In this document: positions 8,688 through 17,996 of the stretch, in pieces
Position numbering within the stretch: position 1 is the first letter of the stretch
Layout of the letters: each line of letters begins with the position of its first letter
Assembly: GCF_900111745.1 (NCBI RefSeq)
Contig: NZ_FOIJ01000005.1
Coordinates: 372,001-436,000 of the forward strand
Origin: Stigmatella erecta
GTDB taxonomy: Bacteria; Myxococcota; Myxococcia; Myxococcales; Myxococcaceae
Length of the DNA: 64,000 nucleotides
Direction: 5' to 3'
Notes under the pieces: generated by a model
Databases searched by the model: none
Seen by the model: only the letters and a program-made list of their open reading frames with translations
Told to the model about the DNA's origin: nothing
Translations under genes and position numbers: made by a program

Positions 8688-9257
8688 ATGTCCGACACCG
8701 CCGCTTCCCTGGAAGAGCTGCTCGCGCGCCACGTCCCCGCGGATGCCAAGGAGCGCGAGGACCTCGAGCGCATGCGCGCCCTGGCCGCCTCCCTGGCCCA
8801 ACCGTTCTCCCGGGCCCAGGCCCCGGCGCACTTCACCGCCAGCGCGGTGGTGGTGGACCCCACCGGGACGCGGGTGGTGCTGGTGCACCACGGCAAGCTG
8901 AAGCGCTGGCTCCAGCCCGGGGGCCACGCGGAGGCGGTGGACGGGCAGAAGCTGGAGGCCACCGCGCTGCGCGAGGCCCGCGAGGAGACGGGGTGCCAGG
9001 TGCGGCTGCACCCCTCGGCGCCCCGCCCCCTGGACGTGGACGTGCACGGCATTCCGGCCCGCAAGGACGAGCCCGGGCACCTGCACCTGGACGTGCGCTA
9101 CCTGGTGGTCGGCGAGAACCCCGAGGCGCTCGCGCATGACCCCGCCGAGTCCCTGGGCGCGCGCTGGATGGGGTGGGACGAGGCCCTGGCGCTGGCGGAC
9201 GAGGCGCCCCTGCGGCGCATGCTGGAGAAGGCTCGTACCGCGGTAGGGGCTGACTGA
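8688..9257 (+). CDS. Nudix hydrolase
   Basis: The 189-aa protein carries a Nudix core: VVVDPTGTRVVLVHHGKLKR, WLQPGGHAEAVDG, and the helix ATALREAREETGC holding the REXXEEXG metal-binding motif. Members cleave nucleoside diphosphates linked to another moiety. The first half of the Nudix box departs from GX5EX7: the glutamate expected eight residues before REAREE is Gln, although a nearby Glu (in KLEATAL) may substitute. An N-terminal helical extension of about 45 residues precedes the domain. It is divergent from the sigma54 regulator. The substrate cannot be predicted. Confidence 0.88.
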   Translation: MSDTAASLEELLARHVPADAKEREDLERMRALAASLAQPFSRAQAPAHFTASAVVVDPTGTRVVLVHHGKLKRWLQPGGHAEAVDGQKLEATALREAREETGCQVRLHPSAPRPLDVDVHGIPARKDEPGHLHLDVRYLVVGENPEALAHDPAESLGARWMGWDEALALADEAPLRRMLEKARTAVGAD

Positions 9258-9458
9258 AGCTCAGGGAGCCCCCAACCTGGAGTTCGATATCACTTTATGA
9301 GACTTCACTAACGGTTAAAATTTCCTGTGTAGTTTAAAACACCACATGGCAGCTTGACGCCTTATTCCAGCGTGAATAAAACATTTCCCATCGCTCGGCT
9401 GCCTACCGAAAGGTCGGACAGCAGCCGCCGCCTCTCGCGATGATGACCAGGAGTGAAA
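9258..9458. promoter_or_regulatory. AT-rich upstream region of the metal-oxidase gene
   Basis: This 201-bp gap is strikingly AT-rich for the window between about 9285 and 9395, with stretches such as ggttaaaatttcctg and agtttaaaacacc. An AGGAG at 9449-9453 lies 5 nt before the ATG at 9459 and decides that start over the in-frame GTG at 9453. The AT-richness suggests a strong or regulated promoter. I could not pick a convincing -35/-10 or -24/-12 pair. Confidence 0.5.
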
Positions 9459-10271
9459 ATGTCGCCCGTTGTTCAGAACACCGAGCTCTTGACGAAGACC
9501 CCGCCACCGTCCGTGGTGGCCCGTCCAGCCAATGAGGTGGTGGCCCGGCGCTACAGTCCTCCTGCCCTCAAGCCCAGCCCACACCCGGAGTGGATGCAGG
9601 GGATGCTGACCTCGCTGCAGCCGGAATGGGAGGCTGCCTGCTGGCCGAGCATCTTCAGGGACACGGCCGCCGGGAAGCACCCGCCGCTGGTTCACTGGCA
9701 GCGTGTGCTGTCGAACTTCTTCTTCATCGTCGAGAGCTTCCCCAAGTACATGGGGCTGTCACTGGCGAAGACGACCTATGGCCAGCGCCCCGGCGACGCG
9801 AGCTCCCGCCGCTGGCTGCTGCAGAACCTGGGCGTCGAGGCGCGTCATGCCGAGTGGTACCTGGACTGGATGGTGGCCATCGGCGTGAACCCCGAGCAGG
9901 TGTTCACCGCCCAGCCCCTGCCGGAAATCGTCGCCCTGCACGAGCACCTGCTGGAGATGTGCACCCGGGGCACCCTGGCGGAAGGGGTGGCCGCCTCCAA
10001 CTGGGCCATCGAGGGCGTGACGGGGGTGTGGACGGAGAAGTGCGAGAAGCCGTTCCGGGAGTATGCCCGGGACGGGGTCCGCATCGACGGCGTGTCGATG
10101 ATGTGGCTCAAGGCGCACGCCCGGTATGATGACGCGCACCCCGAGGAGGCGCTGGAGATCATCAAGTCCGCGGTGGAGCCGGGCAGCCCGGAGTGCGAGC
10201 GCGTGGTGGCCGCGGCCCGCAAGTCGCTGACGCTGTACACGGCGGCCATCGAGGCTTGCTGCGCGATTTGA
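9459..10271 (+). CDS. Heme-oxygenase-like metal-dependent oxidase/oxygenase candidate
   Basis: The 270-aa protein is all-helical and resembles the TenA/PqqC/heme-oxygenase-like fold. Candidate metal ligands fall in the order seen in heme-oxygenase-like diiron oxidases (HDOs such as UndA and CADD): Glu92 in FFFIVESF, Glu127 and His130 in GVEARHAEW, Glu185 in NWAIEG, and His220, Asp224, His227 in KAHARYDDAH, which has the HxxxDxxH spacing. The first 40 residues are Pro-rich and probably disordered. There is no signal peptide. Known HDOs desaturate, decarboxylate or N-oxygenate fatty acids and amino acids. It stands alone, with a chemoreceptor downstream, so the substrate is unknown. A TenA-type non-redox enzyme is the main alternative. 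Confidence 0.72.
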   Translation: MSPVVQNTELLTKTPPPSVVARPANEVVARRYSPPALKPSPHPEWMQGMLTSLQPEWEAACWPSIFRDTAAGKHPPLVHWQRVLSNFFFIVESFPKYMGLSLAKTTYGQRPGDASSRRWLLQNLGVEARHAEWYLDWMVAIGVNPEQVFTAQPLPEIVALHEHLLEMCTRGTLAEGVAASNWAIEGVTGVWTEKCEKPFREYARDGVRIDGVSMMWLKAHARYDDAHPEEALEIIKSAVEPGSPECERVVAAARKSLTLYTAAIEACCAI

Positions 10272-10397
10272 AGCGATGTGAGAGGGTCCGGGGTGGTTTC
10301 CCCCGCAGTGGCTCTTGCCGCCTGACGGTGTAGTGTTGGGACGGCTCGAAGCCGCGCGCTCGCCTTGCGGTGCGCACCCCAGGGGGACTGGGTGGTC

Positions 10398-12191
10398 ATG
10401 GATACCTCTGACGCGAAGTTCGTAGGCTCTCTTTCCCGGCGCGGCCTGGGCATCTTCATGAGCCGGGTGCTGCCCGCGGCGCCCATCGCCGCCTACCTCA
10501 ACGGCATGACCGTCGGGGTGGCTGGCCAGGACGGGCTGCTGGCCGTGGGGGCCGTGCTGCCCTTCATCATCCTGGGCCTGGGCATCGCCTACCCCTACCT
10601 GGTGCTGCGCTTCCTGATGCGCTCGGCCCTGCTGCCGCGCCAGGATGACCGGCCGGGGGACCGCCTGGCGCGCATCCTGCGCCTGCCCTGGCGCGGGGCG
10701 TTCTACTCCTCGGTGTTCGCCTGGACGATGGGCGGCTTCGCCTTCGCCCTGCCGGTGTGCCTGTACTTCGACAAGCCCCTGAACCGGGTGGTGATTGGCA
10801 CCATCGTCGGGGTGTGCTGCGGCGTGGTGCTGATGTTCCCCATCGGCCTGGGGCTGGAGAAGCTCCTGTTCCCGGTGGCCCTGCAGGAGCGCAAGGCCCA
10901 CCCCAATGCCCTGCTGGCGGGCGGCGGGGTGTTCTGGCCGCGGCAGTCCTGGTTCCTGCCCTTCACGTTCGTGGCCTCGCTGCTGGCCACGGTGATGCTG
11001 GGCAGCAGCGTGGTGGCCGTCAAGCTGATGAACTACCGCGAGGCGCTGCGCGCGGAGATCACCGCCGACGGCGGGGGCCACTCCGCCGCGAAGCTCCAGG
11101 AGCTGGGCAGCACGCTGTTCACGGAGCTGGCCTTCGCGCTGCCGTGGGTGTGCGGCCTGGTGCTCATCCTGCCGGGCATCACCGCGTGGCTGTTGGCGCG
11201 GCGGCAGGCCGAAGGGGCCGCGGCGGTGCGCGTGGCCATCGAGGGGCTGGCCGCGGGGCGCATCACCGCGCCCGAGTGGGTGTCCACCGACGAGATTGGC
11301 GAGCTGTCCGCCCAGCTCAACAACCTGCTGTCCCGGCTGCGGCAGATCCCCGAGACGCTGCACTCGTCGGCCACGCGGCTCGTGGCGGCCGGCAAGGATT
11401 TGACGGACGCCAACTCCGAGCAGGAGCAGAGCCTCAACCAGCAGGCGGCGGCCATCCAGGAGACGCAAGTCACCTCGCAGGAAATCAAGCAGACCTCGCA
11501 GATGACGGCCGAGCGGGCCGAGGCGATGCTCCGGGTGGCCAAGCGCGCCGAGGAGCTGGGCCACGAGGGCGAGGCCGCCATCGAGCAGAGCATGGTGGGG
11601 CTGTCGGCCTTCCAGCAGTTCGTGGAGGCCATGCAGGAGAAGCTCAACCGCCTGGCCGAGAGCGCCTCGCAGATCGGCGACATCACCGAGGCGGTGAAGG
11701 ACATGGCGGACCAGTCCAACCTGCTGGCCGTGAACGCCGCCATCGAGGCGGCGCGCGCCGGCGAGGAGGGCAAGGGCTTCGCGGTGCTCGCCCGCGAGGT
11801 GCGCGCGCTGGCGGACCAGTCCGTCAAGAGCACCACGCGCATCCGCAACATCCTCAATGAAGTCATCGAGGCCATCGAGGCGGCGGCGACCATGGCGGCC
11901 CAGGGCTCGCGCGACATCGCCGACGGGCTGGATCAGATGCGCGCCTCCAGCAACAGCCTGCGCGAGCTGTCGCGCCTGTCCCAGGAGAACTCGGCGGCGA
12001 TGCGGCAGATCGTCGCGGCGGTGAGCCAGCAGAACGCGGGCATCTCCCAGATTTTCGGGGCCATCGCGGACCTGTCGCAGATCATGGACTCCACGCTCAA
12101 GCGCCTGGAGTCCACGCAGCAGGCCACCGGCACGCTCCACGCGGTCTCGACCGAGGTGAGCGAGATGGCGCGCCGCTTCACGGTGAACTGA
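10398..12191 (+). CDS. Methyl-accepting chemotaxis protein with polytopic N-terminus
   Basis: The 597-aa receptor has about six predicted membrane helices in residues 25-275 (for example [61 protein letters not shown]) instead of a single periplasmic domain. A HAMP-like segment follows ([30 protein letters not shown]), then a full cytoplasmic signalling coil. The conserved tip includes [19 protein letters not shown] and [16 protein letters not shown], which bind CheW and CheA. No che genes are adjacent, so it is an orphan receptor. The membrane-embedded input suggests sensing within the bilayer or via another membrane protein. ATG 10398 is chosen as the first Met before the membrane region. 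Confidence 0.93.
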   Translation: MDTSDAKFVGSLSRRGLGIFMSRVLPAAPIAAYLNGMTVGVAGQDGLLAVGAVLPFIILGLGIAYPYLVLRFLMRSALLPRQDDRPGDRLARILRLPWRGAFYSSVFAWTMGGFAFALPVCLYFDKPLNRVVIGTIVGVCCGVVLMFPIGLGLEKLLFPVALQERKAHPNALLAGGGVFWPRQSWFLPFTFVASLLATVMLGSSVVAVKLMNYREALRAEITADGGGHSAAKLQELGSTLFTELAFALPWVCGLVLILPGITAWLLARRQAEGAAAVRVAIEGLAAGRITAPEWVSTDEIGELSAQLNNLLSRLRQIPETLHSSATRLVAAGKDLTDANSEQEQSLNQQAAAIQETQVTSQEIKQTSQMTAERAEAMLRVAKRAEELGHEGEAAIEQSMVGLSAFQQFVEAMQEKLNRLAESASQIGDITEAVKDMADQSNLLAVNAAIEAARAGEEGKGFAVLAREVRALADQSVKSTTRIRNILNEVIEAIEAAATMAAQGSRDIADGLDQMRASSNSLRELSRLSQENSAAMRQIVAAVSQQNAGISQIFGAIADLSQIMDSTLKRLESTQQATGTLHAVSTEVSEMARRFTVN

Positions 12192-12327
12192 GCCGGGCAG
12201 GCAGGCATCCAGGCGGCTGGGGGCCGCATGGCTGGGCAGAGGGCACGCGGCCCCTGCCCGGTGGCCCGGACGGGGCCCGTGTGGGCCCTGCCAGACTGTT
12301 GAGCCGTGCACATGGTGGGGAGGACGC

Positions 12328-13935
12328 ATGGGTGCGCCCATGCAGGAGTCCCTGCCCATGGCTTCGCCTTCCTCGACGGTGGTTCTGTCCCGGCACGCGC
12401 TGGACGCGGTGCTGTTCGATCTCGATGGGGTGGTGACGCGCACCGCGCGGGTGCACGCCGCCGCGTGGAAGCGGCTCTTCGATGCGTACCTGAAGGAGCA
12501 CGCGCGGCGCACGGAGAGCCCCTTCCAGCCCTTCACGGACGAGGACTACCAGCGCTTCGTGGATGGCAGGCCCCGGCTGGAGGGCATCCGCTGCTTCCTG
12601 GAGGGCCGGGGCCTGTCGCTGCCCGAGGGGACGCCCGGGGACGGCCCGGAGGCGGACACGGTCCACGGCTTCGGGGCGCGCAAGAACGCCTACTTCCACG
12701 AGGCCCTGGAGCGCCAGGGCGTGGAGGTCTACCCGCCCGCGGTGCGGCTGCTGGAGCAGGTCCGGGCCGCGGGGTTCCGCACCGCGGTGGTGACCTCCAG
12801 CCGCAACGGCGAGGCGGTGCTGAAGGCCGCGGGGCTGGAGCACCTGTTCGACGCGCGGGTGGATGGGGTGGAGGCCGGGAGGCTGGAGTTGCCCGGCAAG
12901 CCCGCCCCGGACACGTTCCTGGAGGGGGCGCGGCGGCTGGGGGTGGCGCCCGGGCGCGCCGCGGTGCTGGAGGATGCCCGCTCCGGGGTGCAGGCGGGGA
13001 AGCGGGGAGGCTTCGGCTGCGTCATCGGCGTGCGCCGGTCCGGAAGCGAGGGGGCGCTGGTGAAGGCGGGAGCGGATGTGGAAGTGACGGAACTGTCGTC
13101 CGTGGCGGTGGAGGCGGATGTGGAAACGCGGCCCATGCAGGAGGTTCCCCTGGCGCTGGAGCGGCGCGAGGAGTGGATGCGGCGGATGACGGGCCGGGTG
13201 GCCGTCTTCCTGGACTACGACGGGACGTTGACACCCATCGTCCCGGTGCCGGAGGAGGCCCACCTCGGCGATGCGATGCGCGGCACGCTGGAGCAACTGG
13301 CCCGGCGGATTCCGGTGGCGGTGGTGAGCGGCCGGGACTTGCCCACGCTGAAGGGGTTCGTGCAGCTCCAGGGCCTGTACTTCGCCGGCAGCCACGGCTT
13401 CGACATCGAAGGGCCCGGGGGGCGCACCTTCCAGCAAGAGGAGGGCAAGGCCCTGCTGCCCGAGCTGGACGCGGCGGAGCGGGAGCTGAAGGCGGGGCTC
13501 GAGGGCATTCCGGGCGCGGGGGTGGAGCGCAAGCGCTTCAGCGTGGCGGTGCACTGGCGGCACGTGGAGGCCGCGCGGGTGCCCGAGGTGGAGCAGGCGG
13601 TGGCCGGGGTCCACGCGCGCCACCCGAAGCTGAGCCGGTCCGGCGGCAAGAAGGTGTTCGAGCTGCGGCCCGGCATCGACTGGCACAAGGGGCGGGCCGT
13701 GGAGTGGCTGCTGCACGCGCTGGGCCTGGAGGGCCAGGACGTGCTGCCGGTGTTCATCGGCGATGACCTCACGGACGAGGACGCGTTCCAGACGCTGAAG
13801 GGGCGGGGGCTGGGGCTGGTGGTGCGGGGAGACGAGGAGCGGCCCACGGCGGCGGACTACGCGCTGAGGGACGTGGAGGAGGTGCGAAGCTTCCTGGAGC
13901 TGCTCCTGGCCCACGCGGGGGGCACCGCGCGATGA
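12328..13935 (+). CDS. HAD mutase-like / trehalose-6-phosphate phosphatase fusion
   Basis: This 535-aa protein joins two HAD domains. Residues about 20-250 match beta-phosphoglucomutase-type HADs ([19 protein letters not shown], a cap, [16 protein letters not shown] and [12 protein letters not shown]). Residues about 285-530 are an OtsB-type trehalose-6-phosphatase ([33 protein letters not shown], and [14 protein letters not shown]). The first would interconvert beta-glucose-1-P and glucose-6-P; the second releases trehalose from trehalose-6-P. GGGGAGGA precedes ATG 12328. The stop overlaps the GH65 start in ATGA, so the two proteins are translationally coupled. Activity of the first domain is inferred from family membership. 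Confidence 0.9.
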   Translation: MGAPMQESLPMASPSSTVVLSRHALDAVLFDLDGVVTRTARVHAAAWKRLFDAYLKEHARRTESPFQPFTDEDYQRFVDGRPRLEGIRCFLEGRGLSLPEGTPGDGPEADTVHGFGARKNAYFHEALERQGVEVYPPAVRLLEQVRAAGFRTAVVTSSRNGEAVLKAAGLEHLFDARVDGVEAGRLELPGKPAPDTFLEGARRLGVAPGRAAVLEDARSGVQAGKRGGFGCVIGVRRSGSEGALVKAGADVEVTELSSVAVEADVETRPMQEVPLALERREEWMRRMTGRVAVFLDYDGTLTPIVPVPEEAHLGDAMRGTLEQLARRIPVAVVSGRDLPTLKGFVQLQGLYFAGSHGFDIEGPGGRTFQQEEGKALLPELDAAERELKAGLEGIPGAGVERKRFSVAVHWRHVEAARVPEVEQAVAGVHARHPKLSRSGGKKVFELRPGIDWHKGRAVEWLLHALGLEGQDVLPVFIGDDLTDEDAFQTLKGRGLGLVVRGDEERPTAADYALRDVEEVRSFLELLLAHAGGTAR

Positions 13936-16388
13936 TGCCCGAGCATTGGCTGTTCGCCTACGAGGGCTTCGAGCCCGGGCAGGAGAAGCTGCGCGAGGCG
14001 CTGTGCACGCTGGGCAATGGGTACTTCGCCACGCGCGGGGCCGCGCCCGAGGCCGTCGCGGACGAGGTTCATTACCCCGGGACGTACCTCGCGGGCGGCT
14101 ACAACCGGCTGAAGACGGAGCTGGCCGGGCGGGTGGTGGAGAACGAGGACCTGGTCAACCAGCCCAACTGGTTGCCGCTCACGTTCCGCATCGGGGATGG
14201 GGACTGGTTCAACGTGAGCACCGTGAAGGTGCGGGCGTACCGGCAGGTGCTGGACATGGCCCGGGGGCTGCTGCTGCGCACGGTGTCCTTCGAGGATGCC
14301 CAGGGCCGGCGCACGCGGCTCGAGCAGCGGCGCTTCGTGCACATGCGCCACAAGCACCTGGCGGGCCAGGAACTGGTGCTGGTGCCCGAGAACTGGAGCG
14401 GGCCGGTGCAGGTGCGCTCCGCGCTGGACGGGCGGGTCGTCAATGGCGGGGTGGCGCGCTATCAGCAGCTCGGCAACCGGCACCTCCGGGTGTTGATGGC
14501 GAAGGAAGTGGACGCCGAGACGCTGCTGCTGGAGGTGGAGACGGTGCAGTCGCGCCTGGGGGTGGCGGAGGCGGCGCGCACCCGGCTGTACCTCGACGGG
14601 CACCGCGCGGAGGCGCAGGGCCGGTTCGTCCAGGACGAGGGCTACCTCGCGCACGAGTTCACCGTGGAGGTGGAGGCGCGCCAGCGGCTCTCGGTGGAGA
14701 AGGTGGTGGCGCTGTACACGTCCAAGGATCCGGCCGTGTCCGAGGCCGCGATGGAGGCGCGCCACGAGGTGCAGCGCGCGCCCGGGCGCTTCGAGGAGAT
14801 GGTGGCCACGCACGTCCAGGCGTGGGAGCACCTGTGGAACCGGAGTGATTTGGACCTGGAGCTGGCGAAGCCCAACGGCACCCACCGGGCGCTGCGGCTG
14901 CACATCTTCCACCTGCTGCAGACGGTGTCGCCGCACACGCTGGACCAGGACGCGGGGGTGCCCGCGCGGGGCTGGCACGGGGAGGCCTACCGGGGGCACA
15001 TCTTCTGGGATGAGCTGTTCATCTTCCCCTTCCTCAACCTGCGGCTGCCGGCGCTGACGCGCGCGCTCTTGCGCTACCGCTACCGGCGGCTGGGGCGGGC
15101 GCGCGAGGCGGCGCACGAGGCGGGCTTCCAGGGGGCGATGTTTCCCTGGCAGAGCGGCAGCGACGGCAGCGAGGAGAGCCCCCGGCTGCACCTCAATCCG
15201 CGCTCGGGGCGCTGGCTGCCGGACGAGACGTGGCTGCAGCGGCACATCAACGCCGCCGTGGCGTACAACGTCTGGCAGTACTACCAGGCCACGGCGGACT
15301 CCGAGTTCCTGTACTTCCACGGGGCGGAGCTGCTGCTGGAGCTGGCGCGCTTCTGGGCGAGCGTGGCCGCGTGGAACCCCCAGCTGCGGCGCTACGAAAT
15401 CAAGAAGGTGATGGGGCCGGACGAGTACCACACGGGGTATCCGGATCAGCCCGAGCCCGGGCTGAACAACAACTCCTATACCAACCTCATGGCGGTCTGG
15501 GTGCTGTGCAAGGGGTTGGAGGTGTTGAGTCTCCTGCCGGAGGAGCGGCGCGAGGAGCTGAAGGAAGTCCTGCGGCTGGAGCCCGCGGAACTGGCCCACT
15601 GGGAGGACGTGAGCCGGAAGATGCGGCTGGTGTTCCACGAGGACGGGGTGCTCAGCCAGTTCGAGGGCTACGAGCAGCTCCAGGAGTTCGACTGGGAGGG
15701 CTACCGCGCCCGCTACCGGGACATCCAGCGGCTGGACCGCATCCTGGAGGCGGAAGGGGACTCCCCCAACCGCTACAAGCTGTCGAAGCAGGCGGATGTG
15801 CTGATGCTGTTCTACCTGCTGTCCTCGGAGGAACTGCAGGAGCTCTTCGCGCGGCTCGGGTACCCGTTCGGCCAGGAGATGATTCCGAAGACGGTCGACT
15901 ACTACCTGCAGCGCACCTCGCATGGCTCGACGCTGAGCGGGGTGGTGCACGCGTGGGTGCTGGCGCGCAGTGACCGGCCGCGCTCATGGCAGCTCTTCAC
16001 CGAGGCGCTGCAGAGCGACATCTCGGATGTGCAGGGCGGGACGACCCAGGAGGGGATTCACCTGGGGGCCATGGCCGGCACGGTGGACCTCATGCAGCGG
16101 GCCTACACGGGCATCGAGGTGCGCGGGGACATGCTGCACTTCAACCCCCACCTGCCGGAGGGCATGCGGCGGCTGAAGTTCTCGCTGCGCTACCGCAAGC
16201 ACCTGATGGACGTGGAGATTTCTCCCGGGGCGCTGGTGCTCACCAGCCGGTGGCGGTTCCAGGCGCCCCTCAAGGTGGCCGTGAGGGGCGCGTGCCACCT
16301 GCTCCAGCCCTCCGAGACGCGCCGGTTCCCCCTCGCGCAGGAGCCCTCCAGGGAGGACGCGCGCGAGGGCGAAGGGGCCAGCCCGTAG
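13932..16388 (+). CDS. Glycoside hydrolase family 65 phosphorylase
   Basis: The 818-aa protein has the GH65 architecture: an N-terminal beta-sandwich (EGFEPGQEKLREALCTLGNG), an (alpha/alpha)6 barrel and a C-terminal jelly roll. The general acid is expected at Glu in KKVMGPDEYHTG, and the phosphate site in KQADVLM and RTSHGSTLSG. Family members phosphorolyse trehalose, maltose or kojibiose to glucose plus beta-glucose-1-P. Coupling to a beta-phosphoglucomutase-like/OtsB protein favours a trehalose- or related disaccharide-active enzyme. The last 25 residues are a charged tail outside the fold. Start is ATG 13932, or ATG 13935. Exact substrate specificity cannot be read from the sequence. Confidence 0.9.
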   Translation: MMPEHWLFAYEGFEPGQEKLREALCTLGNGYFATRGAAPEAVADEVHYPGTYLAGGYNRLKTELAGRVVENEDLVNQPNWLPLTFRIGDGDWFNVSTVKVRAYRQVLDMARGLLLRTVSFEDAQGRRTRLEQRRFVHMRHKHLAGQELVLVPENWSGPVQVRSALDGRVVNGGVARYQQLGNRHLRVLMAKEVDAETLLLEVETVQSRLGVAEAARTRLYLDGHRAEAQGRFVQDEGYLAHEFTVEVEARQRLSVEKVVALYTSKDPAVSEAAMEARHEVQRAPGRFEEMVATHVQAWEHLWNRSDLDLELAKPNGTHRALRLHIFHLLQTVSPHTLDQDAGVPARGWHGEAYRGHIFWDELFIFPFLNLRLPALTRALLRYRYRRLGRAREAAHEAGFQGAMFPWQSGSDGSEESPRLHLNPRSGRWLPDETWLQRHINAAVAYNVWQYYQATADSEFLYFHGAELLLELARFWASVAAWNPQLRRYEIKKVMGPDEYHTGYPDQPEPGLNNNSYTNLMAVWVLCKGLEVLSLLPEERREELKEVLRLEPAELAHWEDVSRKMRLVFHEDGVLSQFEGYEQLQEFDWEGYRARYRDIQRLDRILEAEGDSPNRYKLSKQADVLMLFYLLSSEELQELFARLGYPFGQEMIPKTVDYYLQRTSHGSTLSGVVHAWVLARSDRPRSWQLFTEALQSDISDVQGGTTQEGIHLGAMAGTVDLMQRAYTGIEVRGDMLHFNPHLPEGMRRLKFSLRYRKHLMDVEISPGALVLTSRWRFQAPLKVAVRGACHLLQPSETRRFPLAQEPSREDAREGEGASP

Positions 16389-16403
16389 GGCGGCAGACGG
16401 GCT

Positions 16404-16625
16404 TCAGGACTTCTTGGCGGCCTCCTCCATCTTCTTGCGGAGGCTCAGGGGGCGCATGTCCGTCCACACCTCCTTGATGTACGCGAGGCACTCGTCCTTG
16501 GTGCCCGACTTGCCCGCGTCCTTCCAGCCCAGGGCGTTCTCGCGGTCCGCCGGCCAGATGGAGTACTGCTCCTCGTGATTGACCACCACCTTGTAGACGG
16601 TGGTGTCTTCCCGTTCGTCGCTCAT
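16404..16625 (-). CDS. MbtH-like protein
   Basis: This 73-aa protein carries the MbtH signature: [42 protein letters not shown]. MbtH proteins bind the adenylation domains of nonribosomal peptide synthetases and are often needed for their solubility or activity. The usual Pro before the GW motif is replaced, giving ENALGW. ATG 16625 is chosen because it begins the family's conserved length; the frame stays open upstream. No NRPS gene lies in this window, so it must serve a synthetase encoded elsewhere. It converges with the GH65 gene. Confidence 0.9.
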   Translation of the reverse strand: MSDEREDTTVYKVVVNHEEQYSIWPADRENALGWKDAGKSGTKDECLAYIKEVWTDMRPLSLRKKMEEAAKKS

Positions 16626-16656
16626 GGGGGCATTGCACCCCAGGACCTGGCCCGAT

Positions 16657-17688
16657 TCAACCCGTCTGTTGCTTGGGCGCGCCATTCCACTTGAGCAGCA
16701 GCAGCCCCACGGGAAGGGGAAGCCAGAGCGTGAAGCCGCGCAGGAGCAGCACCCCCGCGAGCGCGGCCTCCACCGGAACGTGGAAGAGGCTCAGCATGCC
16801 CACGGCGGCGGGCTCGAAGGTGCCCACCCCGCCGGGCAGGATGGACACCGTCTCGGCCACGGAGGCGATGAGGTAGCTGACCATGGCGCTGTCGAGCGGA
16901 ATGGACTGGCCAATCGCCCGGAGGGTGGCGGCGAGCGTGCCGGCATCGAGCAGGAAGACCCCCAGGGTGCACACGGTGGCCTCCGCGAGCACGCGGGGGT
17001 TGCGCAGGAGCCCCGGGGGCACCTCGGCGAGGGCCCGCAGCAGCGCCTCCAGCCCGGGCACGCGCCGCGTCCACGGGCCCAGGGGCCGCTTCCGGGGGCG
17101 CGTCAGCAGCAGGAGCGCCACGGGGACGATGGCGAGCACGGCGGCGAAGGCGATGACGAGCCAGCGCACCAGCTCCGTCACCTGGTTGCGGGACCAGAGA
17201 AAGAGCATGCTGAGGCCCAGCGCGAGCGCCTGGGCCGCGTAGAGGCTCAAGGTGGCCACGAGCACGGAGGCCGCCGCGGCCCCGGCGGACGCGCCCCGCT
17301 TGCGCAGCCCCCGGGCCACCACCAGCGAGCCTCCGATGCCGCCGCTCGGCACGAGCTGGTCGAACGCCAGCTTCATCAGCGCCAGCCGGGCCAGGGTGAG
17401 CACCGGCGGGTGGAGGCCCGTGCGCATCAGCACGCGCTTCCAGAGGAAGGCCGTGCACAGGTATGTGCTCACCTGAAGCCCCAGCGCCACCAGCAGCCAC
17501 GCGGGCCGCGCCTGGAGAAAGAGCTGTCCGAGCTGGCGCTCCTCCGAGGGGCGCTTGAGCACGAAGAGGAGGAAGGCCGCCAGCAGCAGCACGCCCGGCA
17601 CCCAGCGCCACCGCTTCCGGCCCGAGAGCGGTGGCGGCGCCGGCAACTCCTCCTTCGGGGGCGTCTCCAGCGCGGCGCCAGTCCTCAC
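16657..17688 (-). CDS. Lysylphosphatidylglycerol-synthase-type flippase membrane protein
   Basis: The 343-aa protein has 8-9 membrane helices, for example [50 protein letters not shown] and [16 protein letters not shown]. It also has motifs of the LPG_synthase_TM/UPF0104 family such as [15 protein letters not shown] and [11 protein letters not shown]. In MprF this domain moves lipids across the membrane, but here the aminoacyl-transferase domain is missing, so a general lipid or undecaprenyl-glycan translocation role is only inferred. The start is GTG 17688, preceded by GGAGGAGG; the frame is open far upstream without coding character. It is divergent from the cold-shock gene. Confidence 0.82.
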   Translation of the reverse strand: MRTGAALETPPKEELPAPPPLSGRKRWRWVPGVLLLAAFLLFVLKRPSEERQLGQLFLQARPAWLLVALGLQVSTYLCTAFLWKRVLMRTGLHPPVLTLARLALMKLAFDQLVPSGGIGGSLVVARGLRKRGASAGAAAASVLVATLSLYAAQALALGLSMLFLWSRNQVTELVRWLVIAFAAVLAIVPVALLLLTRPRKRPLGPWTRRVPGLEALLRALAEVPPGLLRNPRVLAEATVCTLGVFLLDAGTLAATLRAIGQSIPLDSAMVSYLIASVAETVSILPGGVGTFEPAAVGMLSLFHVPVEAALAGVLLLRGFTLWLPLPVGLLLLKWNGAPKQQTG

Positions 17689-17996
17689 CCGGTGCTCCTC
17701 CTCCCACGTGGCGTGTCCCGCGGGGGAATCTGGCCTCGCGCGGCCCGCCGCGCACCGAGGCACGGGGCGTCGAGCGGGCCCAGCGGCTGGCTGGCTGCAC
17801 GCCAACCATTCACCCGGAACACACCATGACGCGCCGGGTCGTATGCCCATGGACCATCCGACCGGTCGGTTGGTCCAGTTCAAAGCACTTTCACTGGCAG
17901 ATTGCTTCAAACTGTGCGATATGGGGGGAGAACCACGTCTGTGAAGGATGTGGCCCGCGGCCCAATTCATGCGGCCGGCAAGAAAGAAGAAGAGTA
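17689..17996. promoter_or_regulatory. Divergent promoter region and cold-shock leader
   Basis: This 308-bp gene-free stretch separates the flippase-like gene from the cold-shock gene. It probably contains both promoters and a long 5' untranslated leader, which is typical of cspA-type mRNAs. It includes a 26-bp palindrome at 17851-17876 and an A/G-rich run (agaaagaagaagag) directly before the cold-shock ATG that can serve as ribosome binding site. No tRNA or other RNA gene was recognised. Confidence 0.6.
17851..17876. repeat. 26-bp near-perfect palindrome upstream of the cold-shock gene
   Basis: GGACCA and TGGTCC flank the perfect palindrome CCGACCGGTCGG with one T:T mismatch on each side. 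In RNA this folds as an 11-bp stem with a CCGG tetraloop about 120 nt before the cold-shock start codon. As DNA it could be a dimeric operator for either divergent gene. Confidence 0.6.

Noticed and set aside
9330-9380. Sigma54 promoter (TGGCAGCTTGACGCC) before the oxidase gene
   Set aside because: The distance between the GG and GC elements is one base short of the required spacing, and TTGC is not conserved.
12192-12305. Chemoreceptor terminator from the GC-rich repeats after the stop
   Set aside because: Several short complementary segments exist, but none has a compact loop or a following T-run, so no single structure is convincing.
9759-12536. Very long minus-strand open frame (over 900 codons) across the oxidase and chemoreceptor genes
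   Set aside because: It is a shadow of the strong G/C third-position bias on the plus strand. The plus-strand products have clear domains, while the minus frame is rich in His, Arg and Gly without any motif.
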